Positions 10,044-20,599 of a stretch of 64,000 nucleotides of DNA are shown here, one piece after another. Each line of letters opens with the position of its first letter. Position 1 is the first letter of the stretch. Source of the DNA: Trichostrongylus colubriformis (lineage: Eukaryota; Nematoda; Chromadorea; Rhabditida; Trichostrongylidae); contig OZ022258.1 of the NCBI GenBank assembly GCA_963978905.1, positions 30,074,716-30,138,715 of the forward strand, in the 5' to 3' direction. The translations under genes were made by a program, and so were the position numbers. Under the pieces are notes generated by a model. The model made no database searches. It was given only the letters and a program-made list of their open reading frames with translations, and had not been told where the DNA came from.

Positions 10044-10956
10044 TGGTTGGTGCAATTGAAATTGCCGTTTCGGCCACCCTTCTAAAAGAACGTGTCTTTG
10101 CCCAAGACGCTTCGTTTGATACTTTAGTGTGGTATACCGATTTGAAGCTTGAGAGCCGGCCTTTACAGCTGTGCCACTTGTTTTTTCAAAGCACTCCATC
10201 TAATCGTTTTTCAGACCTTTAAAATGCTAGTGGAAAAAAGTCAAGTTCGAGCTATTTTGTTCTACGAATTCAAACTTCGTCGCAACGCAGCGGAAACAGC
10301 TCGAAATATTAATGAAGTTTTTGGAGAAGGAACGCTCAACGACCGTACAGCTCGGCATTGGTTTGAGAAATTTCGAAGCGGATGCGAGAGCTTCGAAGAT
10401 GAGGTAAGAGGGCATCGACCTTCGGCGATAGACGACGAAGAACTGAAGAAGATCGTCGAGGCCGATCCACGCCGATCAACTAGAGAGATAGCTAAGGATT
10501 TGGAGGTTGACCACACAACGGTGGCTAGGCATTTACATAAGATCGGAAAAACCAAAAAGCTCGACAAATGGGTGCCGCATGAGCTTACCAAGAGTCAGAA
10601 ATTACGCCGTTTTGAAGTCAAAAAAGCTAAACGAGCTAGGTTACGAAACCCTACCACACCCAGCCTACTCCCCAGACCTCTCCCCCACGGACTACCATTT
10701 CTTCAGACATCTCGACAATTTCCTGAAGGAGAAGGTCTTCAGCAATCAAGGAGCTGCTCGATCTGCTTTCGAGGATTTCATTGCTTCCAAGAATCTTGAT
10801 TTTTATGCTAGCGGTATGAGCAAACTTGTTTCTCGTTGGGAAAGATGTGTAGAATGTAAAGGGTCTTATTTTGACTGATAAACTTTATTTGGTCATGAGA
10901 TATGTTGATTTGAAGAATAGCTGTGGCAAACGGCAATTTCAATTGCACCAACCTAA
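10044..10956 (+). mobile_element. Internally deleted mariner element
   Basis: The right end is GGCAATTTCAATTGCACCAA followed by CCTAA, and the left end is GGTTGGTGCAATTGAAATTG with a small terminal loss. These are mariner-type TTAGGTTGGTGC ends. At 913 bp it is about 370 bp shorter than the usual ~1.28 kb. It is inserted in MITE family E, and the intact MITE copy shows the empty site. Confidence 0.88.
10224..10878 (+). pseudogene. mariner transposase relic (SETMAR/Bandit-like)
   Basis: The frame opens at ATG 10224 and gives the N-terminal paired HTH region of a mariner transposase. Markers are RAILFYEFKLRRNAAETA, the WFEKFRSG segment, an RSTREIAKDLEVDHTTVARH second helix-turn-helix, and KWVPHELT. 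Near 10620 the frame jumps to the C-terminal region (HPAYSPDLSPTDYHFF, ending GSYFD and a stop at 10878). The middle of the catalytic domain, which carries the first two aspartates of the D,D34D triad, is missing; only the third Asp region remains. It cannot encode an active transposase. Resemblance to hookworm mariner families is from general knowledge, not a search. Confidence 0.88.
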
Positions 10957-11333
10957 TACTATTTTGGCGCGCAACGGTGTAGGTTACGTGGTTATATGAA
11001 ATTTTTTAATTTTGGCATGCCATCGCTATGCCGTCCCGCTGTGCCGCTGTCATCAAAAGTCGTGGTCTTTCTACAAAATATTAATGTTCTCTGAGGCTTG
11101 CTCTTTTTGTTTTTGTATAGAAAGCCGTTTTTCTTGAACAAGCCTCTTACTTTTTTTTGGGTGGTCTTGTAGTAAATTCTTGTAAAAAATCATGAAAAGT
11201 GGCAAGCGGCGCTCAAATAGTAGGAAATGTTGACAATAGGTTCAGGCACCACATATTGAAATTTTGTCAAATTTGGTCAAGTAGAAAAAAAGTTATGACA
11301 AAAAGTTTTCGCCGAAACTTTTGAGCGCTACTG

Positions 11334-12627
11334 TAGCTCTCAAAGCTCTATGGATCAAAGATTCGCTGTACGTTAACAACTTTGCATAGTTCCCAGCATA
11401 CCATCGTACATACCGTACATATCGTACATAAATTTTTGGACAAAAAATCCAAAAAAGAAATCATTATACAACGTAACATGGATTGACCCTGAATGTGGTG
11501 ATAAGTCGAAGCGCATCCAAATAATAGCAGTCGCCAAAGTGGTAGTAGATGACGTGACACGTACCAACACATACCGAAAGGTATTGGTCAACGTCAAAAT
11601 CTTATCTTTTCAGATTGTACCCTGGACCCTAAAACTAAAGCCATTATTGGGCTTCAGGAATTTCATTGCCGATACTGTCTTATAAAATCTTTTCAAGAAC
11701 GGGAAGGCGCATCAGAAAGAAGCGAAGGGCATTTCTCATTTCTGGTAATGGTGGAGCATTATTCCCCTCCAGCTGCAATCGTTTCTGGCTACCAGAGTCT
11801 TTTTCAACAATTCAGCGCGATATTCTCGTTGATGATTAGAACGCATGCCATGTTTCCGTTCAATCTTGCTCCCCAACAAGGCATCCTAAAGTGGGCCGTC
11901 CCCAGCAACAACACGGGATTAGGAGTAGTCCCGAGTGAGGGGTTCTCAGTCTCGAAACAGAATTTGTATGGATAGCGTGAAACTTATATCATGAAGGGAA
12001 GGCTTTCGGAATAGAACAATCCCTTCTTGCGACACGCCAGACATTTCACTTCCCTTCAGAAGTGAAATGAAGCATACGAAAGTGATGCGGTACACACAAA
12101 TTCGTGTATGTCTCGATGTATACTTCCGTGTCTTCACGCTTACGGAGCCACGCCTAAGGATGAAAACCTCGTTTGGACCCAATGGGTGTTGACCGGAGAT
12201 CCGGTAACTTGGTACTGTCAACAAGCGTGTACATACTGGCGGCGCTGCCCCATACCCCACTGCCGCCATCTTTGCGCGGCACTTTCAAGAAAAAACGACA
12301 AAGCCATGATATCCTTCGTCTGCGCCGTTGAGCAAAGCTTCAACAGGATTTGCTTTATCTCGAATAATTCCATTCATCATCGGCATAAGACTCCATCATC
12401 ATCTTGAATAAGGTGCCATCAGGTGCTTAGTGCATCGAATGAGATTCGCTGAGATATGTACATAAAATACTGCACGCGGTACTTGATGCGAATGTTTCCA
12501 TACTTCCAAATTCGGCGGCGTCGTAATTACATTTTGCTTTGCGTTAGTTTTCTGCACACTGTCCCTATCTCCACAGGTCGTTTTTCATATAATACCTAAA
12601 TTCGTGACAGACGCACGGACGGACGTA
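11334..12627. other. No gene recognised (intron DNA of the receptor)
   Basis: Ordinary-looking DNA. CGTACATACCGTACATATCG forms a small tandem of CGTACATA near 11404-11428. No domain-bearing frame. Confidence 0.5.
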
Positions 12628-12874
12628 CATAAACGGGGTGTATATCATTAGGACAGAAACGTCGCGTGGTCGTGTCCGGCACGCGACGGGATGGTGCGAG
12701 CTATGCGCGCTGTATTGGAAAGGTCCTGAAGCGATTACGCCTAGAATGAGGCGTAGAGCACCGTCATCGCTTCAAGACCCATCCAATACGGCGCGCATAG
12801 CTCGCACCATCCCCATCGCGTGCCGAACACGGCCACGCGACGTTTCTGTCCTGATGATATACACCCCACATAAA
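12628..12874. mobile_element. Palindromic MITE family H
   Basis: The two halves, about 12628-12743 and 12757-12874, are near-perfect reverse complements. Both contain GGTGTATATCAT, ACAGAAACGTCGCGTGG and GGTGCGAGCTATGCGCG. The centre has a nested hairpin (ACGCCTAGAATGAGGCGT). A degenerate relative is at 53845-54010. Overlapping frames on both strands are by-products of the palindrome. Confidence 0.75.
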
Positions 12875-12984
12875 CAAAGCGTTTTATACAGAGTATATAC
12901 AGGGTACAGTAAGGATCGAAGCGAGCGGGTGTGCAGGAAGTGAAACGGCATAATTCAAGGACTTTTTTACACGTCATTTTGATT

Positions 12985-13570
12985 TTCTCATTTTCATGAC
13001 AGCACTTCACAGCACGGAGGCACGGAAAGGGGTGTGCACTTCAATGTTCCGTTTTCAGGCCGAAAATTGTTAATTGGGTTCGAGTGTGCCTCAAAATTTT
13101 TAGGTTAGCGATGAGATTTCGAAAGTCATGGAAGAGACCTAGGCTCAGTATTGTACGGACCACCACGAATGTGCGGTCCGTGCAATAAAAATTCGTAAAT
13201 CGGTTCCAACCTCGGCATAGAGTTTAGGAAAAAATCGATAGGAATGTACAATGTTCATGCTATCCTACACGCTTAAAATAAGCGAAAACACGCCCACCGT
13301 GGGTAGGGAGTGTTACTGGTCGGATGAACTCCCCGCAAAAATATTATTAATCTCTGCAGTGATTTGGAGACCGGGAGAAATAGGGAAGTGGTCAGTAGCA
13401 GCTGCCGCTATGAAAGGTCGAGACTTCTGAACGGTGAGCTGAGCATTCACAGTAGTTTACGGGACTTGGCATTACATGAAAAACAGCCCGTGGAGATGGA
13501 GTGAATTTCGGAAAGGGTAGGGCATGGGAGAGGAAGTAAGGGGCACACATAGACCCGTCAAGCCCCACCC
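12985..13570 (+). repeat. Diverged copy of the 268-bp satellite
   Basis: GTTAATTGGGTTCGAGTGTGCC near 13066, GGTAGGGCATGGGAGAGGAAGT near 13516 and CACCCACGGTGGGCGGAGCG near 13565 match landmarks of the tandem unit at 63.1-64.0 kb in the same order and orientation. The copies here are degenerate and contain unrelated DNA. Confidence 0.55.
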
Positions 13571-13677
13571 ACGGTGGGCGGAGCGTGCAATACTGTGTCT
13601 TCAGAAGAAAAAAGCAATGTCGATTGACCTACTGGCGCCCATAGTGTTTCGCGCATAGTAGTGTACGCAAGCCAACT

Positions 13678-14370
13678 AGTACGTAGTGAGTGAGGGGCAC
13701 TATTTATATTTCGGGAATGGCCAATACTGTGATCACGGGAGTAAATCTGATAGTTCCATCGTAAAGTTCGCCTTTTTATCCATATATCCCACCATTCAAT
13801 TTGCCGCACGGCGCTACTTGTTTATTTTATAAATTTTTGAAAAATTTGTCGACACAAGCCTTTTTGGTGAGTTTTCAAACTGTGTGGGTTCCAGCGGGAA
13901 AATATTTTTTACAAATCCATGTGTTCATGTAAAATTGCATGTTTGTTGGTGGAAATAATGTTTAGGGATGCCTCAATCTTAAGATGGGTGACATGGCGAT
14001 CTTGCTTGATCATATTGCACCCAGCATCGATGTTTTCTGAAACAACTGCTAATTTTGGACATCCTTCACGATGTCTCGTCGGACAGTGGACTACGACCAC
14101 GTGAATTCCCATCAGCGATACACTATGGTCTTTGATGGAGCATCACTGCCAAATTTTTTGAAATTGTTTTAACATTCTATTTTCATTTCCAGAAAAACAA
14201 AATTTTTCGGATGAATATAAAATAAACAAAAAGCGCCGTGCGGCAAATTGAATGATGGGGTAATGTAAGGAAAAAAGGCGAACTTTACGATGAAACCATC
14301 AGATTTACTCACATGATAGCAGTATTGCCTATTCCCGAAATATAAATAGTGCCCTACGTAGACATATGTA
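13678..14370. mobile_element. Foldback element, family I
   Basis: About 13690-13840 is the imperfect reverse complement of about 14212-14362. Shared blocks include GGCGCTTTTTG/GGCGCTACTTG next to TTGCCGCACGGCG, CGTAAAGTTCGCC and TATATTTCGGGAAT. The spacer is about 370 bp. No coding capacity. Confidence 0.65.
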
Positions 14371-14689
14371 TATATCACCATGAGCATTTGGGGGAAAAAA
14401 TTATCGATTCTTGGAGTTTTTCCAAGCTCCACACGTTCTTTAGTTCTCGCATAAGACATAGAAAGTCATCCCTACGATGGTTGACGTTTGTGGTGAAGCA
14501 TTTTTAGTAATAGAGATAAAGCTGATTTCCTATGGAAGTTCTTCCAAAAATCATTCTCAACCAGTCAGTATACTACTTGAGGGAACTGTGCTCGTTCTTT
14601 TCTGTCATGCCTCCTACCGTGTGAATTCGTAGGGACGAACTGGAAGATTTGCATGGTTAGTGGCTTAGCTCAAACTCTCTTTCTCCTGA

Positions 14690-14960
14690 TTTCGTTCCTA
14701 TCAAATTTATCAAAGCCATTTTACCAGCAATACCTGATCCGTTGGTATACGTTTTCACTTTATTTTTCGTAAGAGCTGAAGTTCCTAACCGTTAGAAGAT
14801 GGCCTTCGTTGTTCCAGTACCTGAGAAACACCCTCCTCAAATCCAGGTAACCACCCCCCAGTAAGCATCTCATCAGTCTTCGCCAAGGGGCTCGAAAAGA
14901 TACTTACAAGGAAAGGTTTTTAACTTCCCATGGAACTTTGGAAAGTGGCCGGATGGATCG
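14690..14960 (+). pseudogene. Non-LTR retrotransposon RT relic (CR1/Jockey-like)
   Basis: The plus-strand frame reads PDFVPIKFIKAILPAIPDPL and continues with a VYVFTLFF segment, then R-stop-K-M-A-F-V-V-P-V-P-E-K. The spacing matches the conserved block of LINE reverse transcriptases: PDxxP, then PLxxxF, then VPxxWKxAxVxPxxK. The Trp of WK is a TAG stop here, and the frame decays after PEKHPPQIQ. Only this early RT block is convincing; the YADD catalytic motif is not found. Weak coding-like sequence may continue to about 15330. It lies in the receptor intron. Confidence 0.6.
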
Positions 14961-15345
14961 ATAGAGCTCCGAATACCCGAATAATAACACCACATCCCCT
15001 TCTGTATCTACTGGGCTGCAGGATAGTTTTGGTAACATTTTTTGCCGAAATAACTTCTGGCAGGAGTCACGAGAAATGCTCCCACTACAAATGACTTATC
15101 AGGACTACTATTACTACTTATCAGAGCTGTTTCTATCAGTGGGCTTGCAATGACGCCTTAACTTGAGCATGACGACTTCTCGAGATGGTCTTCGGCTTAT
15201 TCTACGTGAGTATTGCCTTGGTCCAATGCAGACGAGGGGATCGTGGCACTCAACACCACCACAAGCTTACTTCTAATTTATATTTTTTCTCTATTTACTC
15301 AGGAATTTGCGTTTATAATTTTTCACCATCCATCATGACTCCATA

Positions 15346-16077
15346 CAGGGGGTGCCAAAAAAAGTAATTTTGTCTCGTCCACTTTCACCCCACTTTAGTC
15401 GAACTATAGCAAATTCTGTTGAGGTATTCACATCCCCAGATTCAAGAGCAGACCTCACTCTATCACTATACTCCGTGGCAGCCTTCTGCACGAGCAGGCG
15501 AGGAAATAGTGAACAAGATGTGTCACCTCAGCTGGACAAAATCCGAAATTTCGTCGCCCTCGTTCACAACCTTGCTGAGGTCCGTTCACTCTGGGTACCT
15601 AAGGGGATTCATACTGGGTGGTGTTCTTTAGGATCCCGTTTTTTCCGGGTTCCCAGCGTCCTTCGCTTCCAAGAGCCAAAACGTGCACTTACCACTGAAA
15701 CCCCTCCGGGGCGGGTTTGGGCATGAAAATGATACTTCGGATCATAGCAGCCTTGTCCAAGCAGCAGGGGCTCTGTGACTTCCATGAACCGAAGGGTCAA
15801 TCCTTAGGAAGCTTCCCACAAAAGAGCTACCATGGAACCCGGCTCCACTGTTTTAAGGGGACCTTGATACCGTGGGTGCTCCAAAGCCCGACTGCGCCGC
15901 TTAAAGGTTCTATATTTTTATGAAAATCAAAGTAGAGAGTCTCAGCTTGTTCCTACTTTTAGAGGAACATTTTGGGAAAATTTTGCCATAGTTCTTTCAT
16001 TTCTTTCGTTTCCCTATGTCCTGTATAATTGGGAGATGTGAGCCGTGGGCAAAATTACTTTTTTTTGGCACCCCCTG
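15346..16077. mobile_element. TA-flanked MITE family F, 732 bp
   Basis: The ends are CAGGGGGTGCCAAAAAAAGT at the left and the matching inverse TTTTTTTTGGCACCCCCTG at the right, flanked by TA at 15344-15345 and 16078-16079. The TIR is about 27 bp. The interior has no transposase. It is a typical non-autonomous Tc1/mariner-superfamily structure. Confidence 0.85.
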
Positions 16078-16152
16078 TATAGGAATATGAATAAGTGTAA
16101 ATATCGAAACCATTTTTGAAAACTTAATGCTCCCTTTACTTTTTCCTCAAAT

Positions 16153-17116
16153 GCACACTACGCGATAATCAGATCAGTGGCTTACTTTCTTGGGGCAGAG
16201 GTCCTTAGATTCCTTCTCACGCTGCACCTTTGTTGCGGCTGCACGGTGCACCCTCACGATGTGTGTCTGCTTGAACACAACCGACACCTTCACCCAGCCA
16301 TATCACACCGGGTGTGCACTCTTATGACAAAGAATCGCTTCGCGGCGTCGCACTAGCGGCGCCATCAGTACGAGTCGTTTGAAATACCGCTCAAGACGCA
16401 ATGGGCTAGTACCGTGAGGGATCCTCGATCGCAATTTGTAAGCTTCCGAAGTTTGCTTATAATGTTGTGTCGCTGTTTCAACATATAAAGCTGCAAACGA
16501 CTCGCACTCGCGGCCGCCGCGGGCGGAAACGCGATTTTTGTCATAAGTGTACACATCCCATCACACCTAACCTTATAAGACCAAATTCCCAACGAGGCGC
16601 TTACGTGGACGAGGAAACTTGCGATAAGAAAGATAATCTTATGAAACAACAATTTCTATGATAAAAGCAGCTTCAAGATTGGAAATTGCTTGTCTAAGGC
16701 CAGGTACAATTTAGTTGGATGAGCATGCTCGTTGTGTTCAAGCAAGCATAACACCGCGGGGAGTGGGGTGGGCGACGATTGTTAGAATTTTCGCGCGGCC
16801 GCCCGCAGCGAGTGCCAGTTGTTTGTAGTTTTATCTGTTGAAACAACAAAAACCATAACATTTAAGATTTTCCGAAGCTCCCAACCTGCAATCATTGAGG
16901 ATCCCTCTCGATACCAGCCCACTGCGTCCTGAGCGGAATTCCAGCCAAGTGCAGCACCGCGAGTACGACGCCGCGAAGCGAAAATTCCGCAAATCGACCC
17001 CCACCCCACTGTAAGAGTGCACCGTGCAGCCGCAACAAAGATGCAGCTCGAGCAGTTTTCCGAAGACCTACTTGCTCTAAGGAGTTAATCTCTGATCTGA
17101 TTATCGCGTGGTGTGC
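16153..17116. mobile_element. MITE family A, 964-bp copy with ~110-bp TIRs
   Basis: The left end CACACTACGCGATAATCAGA is mirrored at 17093-17116, and the arms continue inward through TTTGTTGCGGCTGCACGGTG. The interior contains an inverted pair of another repeat (16325-16520 and 16790-17000), which occurs a third time at 17455-17690. The outer structure is clear; the element has captured or is built from smaller repeats. Confidence 0.8.
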
Positions 17117-17229
17117 CTTTAAAGGCATCAGTAGTGGTAAGGGAAAACTGAGAACTAGGAGTACATGTTCTTCGAAAAACGAATCTTTTACTTCAAAAGA
17201 GGTCAATGTGGCAAAAATCTCATTAAAAA

Positions 17230-17690
17230 ATGCGGCTTGGGGACTTATGACGGCCCCGTGCACGGCACGTCTTCCTGCGGTCCTGTGGCCGGGCGAGTCG
17301 CCGGGGAGGGGCGGGAAAACGATCGCGATCGGCTGATTCAGCCTCTGATTTGTCTGCAGTCCACCGCGGCTAGCGACGCAGAGGGACGCGAGAGGGAAGG
17401 AGGATTTTCGGGTTCCTGCTTTCGGTTTTTCCGGGATGGAGGTCGACTGGTACATTTTTGCGCGGCCGTCCGCGGCGAGGGGCGCGGCGAGTGCGAGTTG
17501 TTTGTGTATCCGTTGGAACAGCAACAACCACAACATATAAAAACTTCCTGAGCTTCCAACCTGCAATCTTTGAAGGTTTTCACGATACCAGCCCACTACG
17601 TGCTGAGCAGAATTCCAGCCGACTGCAGCAAGTCGTGCTAACTGCACCGCCAGTGCGACGCAGCGAAGCGAAAATTGGACCAATCGACTC
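17230..17690 (+). repeat. GC-rich dispersed repeat, third copy
   Basis: 17455-17690 is homologous to 16790-17000 (direct) and to 16325-16520 (inverted). Landmarks are GATACCAGCCCACT and GACGCAGCGAAGCGAAAATT. The upstream 17230-17440 is GC-rich and shares the GACGCAGAGGGACGCGAGAG block with 5210-5240 in inverse orientation. Long frames on both strands reflect base composition. Confidence 0.55.
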
Positions 17691-17948
17691 CACCCGTTTT
17701 TTCGCACTTCTATGTCGTTCTTTCTCTACTCTTATATTGCTGAGCACCTCCATTTTCATTATGCCCCGATTTGTCAAATCCATCCCTCCCGGTGTCTTTA
17801 AGTCGCTCTTGCTTTTACAGCATCCTACGTGTATATGTATTAGGAAGTAAGCCCTTTGTCAGTTATGTTATGCATCTTACGCTTCGACATTCAAGAATGC
17901 CCCTCCCCCACCATGACACCAATCGCGAAAGGTTTTCTTTGAATCCTA

Positions 17949-18796
17949 CTAGTCGTCGAAAAAGTTTTTTCGTTCTTTTAAGACGTGCTTTTCTCCCGCA
18001 CAAGTGCTCTTCAGCAATTTCTTTTGTACATACACATGTAGTACAACTTCACACGCATCTATGGGTATTATTGTCTTTCATCTCCCGGATAACCCTTTTT
18101 GATAAAATAAATATATCAAAGGAGTACCTTCGGGGCCTTCTACTATATAATTTTAAATGTGGCCTCTCAGCAACCGAGTCCAGTCGTCGTATAAACGCTG
18201 CATTTGAGGAGGGTTCAATGTTGTCTGAACTTGTGGCACAACTTTGGTTCAATCGAGAAGGCAACTACAACGTCAAAGATTCCGACCGGTCCGGACCCCC
18301 ATCAGGGGTTGACAACGAACGATTGCGGGTGCTGGCTTGCAACACTATACTAACGCAAACCTATACTGTCAGCAGCCGTATATTCTGGTCGCGAAAATCA
18401 CAAAGAAACGTCCGACCATGGCACGATTCTTTTCCTACAGGATAATCCTCGCCCACATATAGCAAAAGCGACTCGCCAAAAAATTCTCGACCTTGGATGT
18501 AAAATGCTGCCCCATCCACCATACAGCCTCCATCGGATTATCACCTTTTCCTTCCCCTATCTAACGCCATTCAAAGAAAGACCTTCAATAATGAAGACGA
18601 CATGGAACGGTGTTGTGCAACTTCTTCAAATCAAAGCCAGAACAATTCTACGCGGATGGCATAGTAGCAAGTTGGCTGAAAGATGACGAAGAGTGGTAGA
18701 ACAAGGTGGTGATTACCCTGTCTCATAGTATGCTCTGTTTTTTGTAAGTAAAAATGAATTGGTTCAAAAGACGTAAAAACTTTTTCGACGACCCAA
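17949..18796 (+). mobile_element. Internally deleted mariner element, second family
   Basis: GTCGTCGAAAAAGTTTTTTC at the left end (17952) is mirrored by AAAAACTTTTTCGACGAC at the right, with TA at 17947-17948 and 18797-18798. It is 848 bp long. It contains the transposase relic described separately. Confidence 0.75.
18110..18722 (+). pseudogene. mariner transposase relic
   Basis: An N-terminal segment reads EYLRGLLLYNFKCGLSATES and ends with a GNYNVKDSDRSGPPSGVDNE block, the mariner HTH region and the linker that follows it. It is followed, after loss of the middle, by FLQDNPRPHIAKATRQKILD in another frame and LPHPPYS, then frameshifted sequence ending near QGGDYP. The second catalytic Asp region (QDN) is still visible. 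The first Asp region is absent, and the third is disrupted after HPPYS. Stops and frameshifts make it non-functional. It is clearly a different lineage from the 10.2-kb relic in TIRs and residues. Confidence 0.8.
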
Positions 18797-19359
18797 TATA
18801 TACGAGTGTTGGATTTCTCAAAATTAAGTTTAGTACGTGCAGGAGGGATTGTTTCGCACCGACGACGTGGGTTTGATGCGTTGCTCCAGCCATCACATTA
18901 GTCGCACCAGATCTATTTTTTACAGGTTTTACACAGAAAGATCCGCTTAGTTTTCTCTTCTTTAAATCTTCTGTCCTCTTCATCAAAACTCCTGTGGCCC
19001 TTTTGTCATGACCTTCCCTAAGTGGAAATCAGAATTTCATGCACCTCTCTTAAATATCTTACAAAAGAAAGCTGCAAGGAGCTCTTCAGCAGAGGATTTT
19101 TTTTAGATACGAGAGCACACCGTGGCTTCAAGATTATCATGGAAAACACTTGCTCCGCTATTTCTGCCTAATGCGTAGTGATGATGAGGCTGTTTTGTTT
19201 TTGACGTCAAACTACCACAACGCCACCGATTGCTGTATCGGAACGAGGGAACGGCCCATCATTGAGCCTTTCTATAACCAGAGCTGCAGTCTCTTCATGA
19301 AACTGCCCGCAAATGGCCACATTTAGTAAAGTCTGAGGTTCTTTGGGGTAGGCGCAGAT

Positions 19360-19527
19360 ATGGTAGATCTTCTTGACCAACTAGATGACTTCATAGTGCA
19401 CATAGATGAGAGCAGCAGAAGAGAACTGGAGCTTCTTCGGCATATAAAAATTAACACCAAAATGTTAGGTCTCGGTGACAGCATCCGCCTTATGGCTTTG
19501 GACAAAGCAAATTTTGGCGATAAGTGA
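19360..19527 (+). other. Unassigned 55-codon ORF
   Basis: ATG 19360 opens a 55-residue frame rich in D, E, L and K (begins MVDLLDQLDDFIVHIDESSR). It has a protein-like, helix-forming composition, whereas its neighbours are AT-rich noise. I do not recognise it. It may be an exon fragment of a retroelement or chance. It lies inside the receptor intron on the opposite strand. Confidence 0.2.
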
Positions 19528-19765
19528 TAGTGATAATGTCGGTGATATAAAACGAATATCCGATATGAAAACCGGTGCAATTGAAACAAATACATTAGCA
19601 TAGTATGTAGCCAGGTTGTACACAAGTTTGCCCATTGATCCCACTGTTCATTCTGGATCACCACGCGGGTTTCATCTTATTATGCAATTGGAAGAACGTC
19701 AGGGCATATTTAAAAAGTTCTATTTACCAATGCCACAGCACTGCTTCTTTTACTTAACATCAGTC

Positions 19766-19954
19766 GGGTTGGCCGGCTGACGCCGGCCAACCCTCCTGGA
19801 CTCGGATTGGCCGGCTTCGCCGGCCAATCCTCGTAGGGGCGGCTTCGCCGCCCCGGCAGGGTGGCTTTGGGGCTTTCTGCTTTGTAGTGAGAAGCGACTC
19901 TCGGCTCGCCGCTAGCGCGGCGAGCCGACTTTCGCATGCGCGCTTCGCGCGCAT
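19766..19954. repeat. Cluster of five perfect GC-rich hairpins
   Basis: Five perfect inverted repeats follow one another: 19766-19793 (12-bp stem, loop TGAC), 19804-19830 (12-bp stem, loop TTC), 19836-19854 (8-bp stem, loop TTC), 19901-19928 (12-bp stem, loop TAGC) and 19936-19954 (8-bp stem, loop TTC). Stems are almost pure G+C with many CpG, unlike the surrounding DNA. The first two share the TTGGCCGGC stem core. It lies in the receptor intron. The long minus-strand frame across it is a by-product. Confidence 0.85.
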
Positions 19955-20599
19955 TGCAGCAGGAATAGGCCCTGTGTATAGAGAGCGCACATAGCAGCAG
20001 GGAACGGATAATACGCGGCTTGTATATATTGTGAGCTAACCTCCAACGATCATCGGCTTTGGTTGAAATAAGAGACACCACACCCATCTGTAACCTCTTC
20101 CCCACTGAAGGCAAAACCCCTTAAAAGAAAGGCAGGATTCGATACGAACACAAAAATAGAATTGAAGCACTTAGTAGTACCAAAGTAAGGAAGATGGATC
20201 GAAACGGTCAAAAAATCCAAGTAAGAAGACCCCCTTCCCATCGTTGATCCAAGTGTGTAAGGCACAGTCGCAGAGGGGCGGCCACGCTAAAAGGAGCGGC
20301 AGCAGTTGGAGGTGTCTCATCGTGAGCGCTGAGGCGCTCCGTAGTAATTGACTTTTGAGGATTAAAAGTTTGGAGAGGACGTGCATGTATCAGTTCTATA
20401 GGAAACACTGACCTTAACTGATTGCCGAGAGATACACCTGATAATAACACACCACTCCCCAATGGTAACCGAGAACAAACAGACACTTTGTGAGTGTGGT
20501 ACCAATATTGCAATTATGGCCGGGCTAGGCTTAGAACTTATGCACTCTATACACAGGGGGTTGACGTGTACAGAGTACATAAGTTTGGTGGGTTGACTC

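Larger units (their letters stand above)
9913..11333 (+). mobile_element. TA-flanked MITE family E, split by a mariner
   Basis: The ends read CAGTAGCGCTCAAAAGTCTT and its inverse, flanked by TA on both sides (9911-9912 and 11334-11335), as for Tc1/mariner-type insertions. Removing the mariner at 10044-10956 leaves about 508 bp, matching the uninterrupted 504-bp copy at 27276-27779 in opposite orientation. No transposase of its own is seen. Confidence 0.88.

Noticed and set aside
16892..17707. 271-codon minus frame, the longest computed frame
   Set aside because: It spans the end of MITE A and two copies of a GC-rich repeat, and related frames occur at the other copies.
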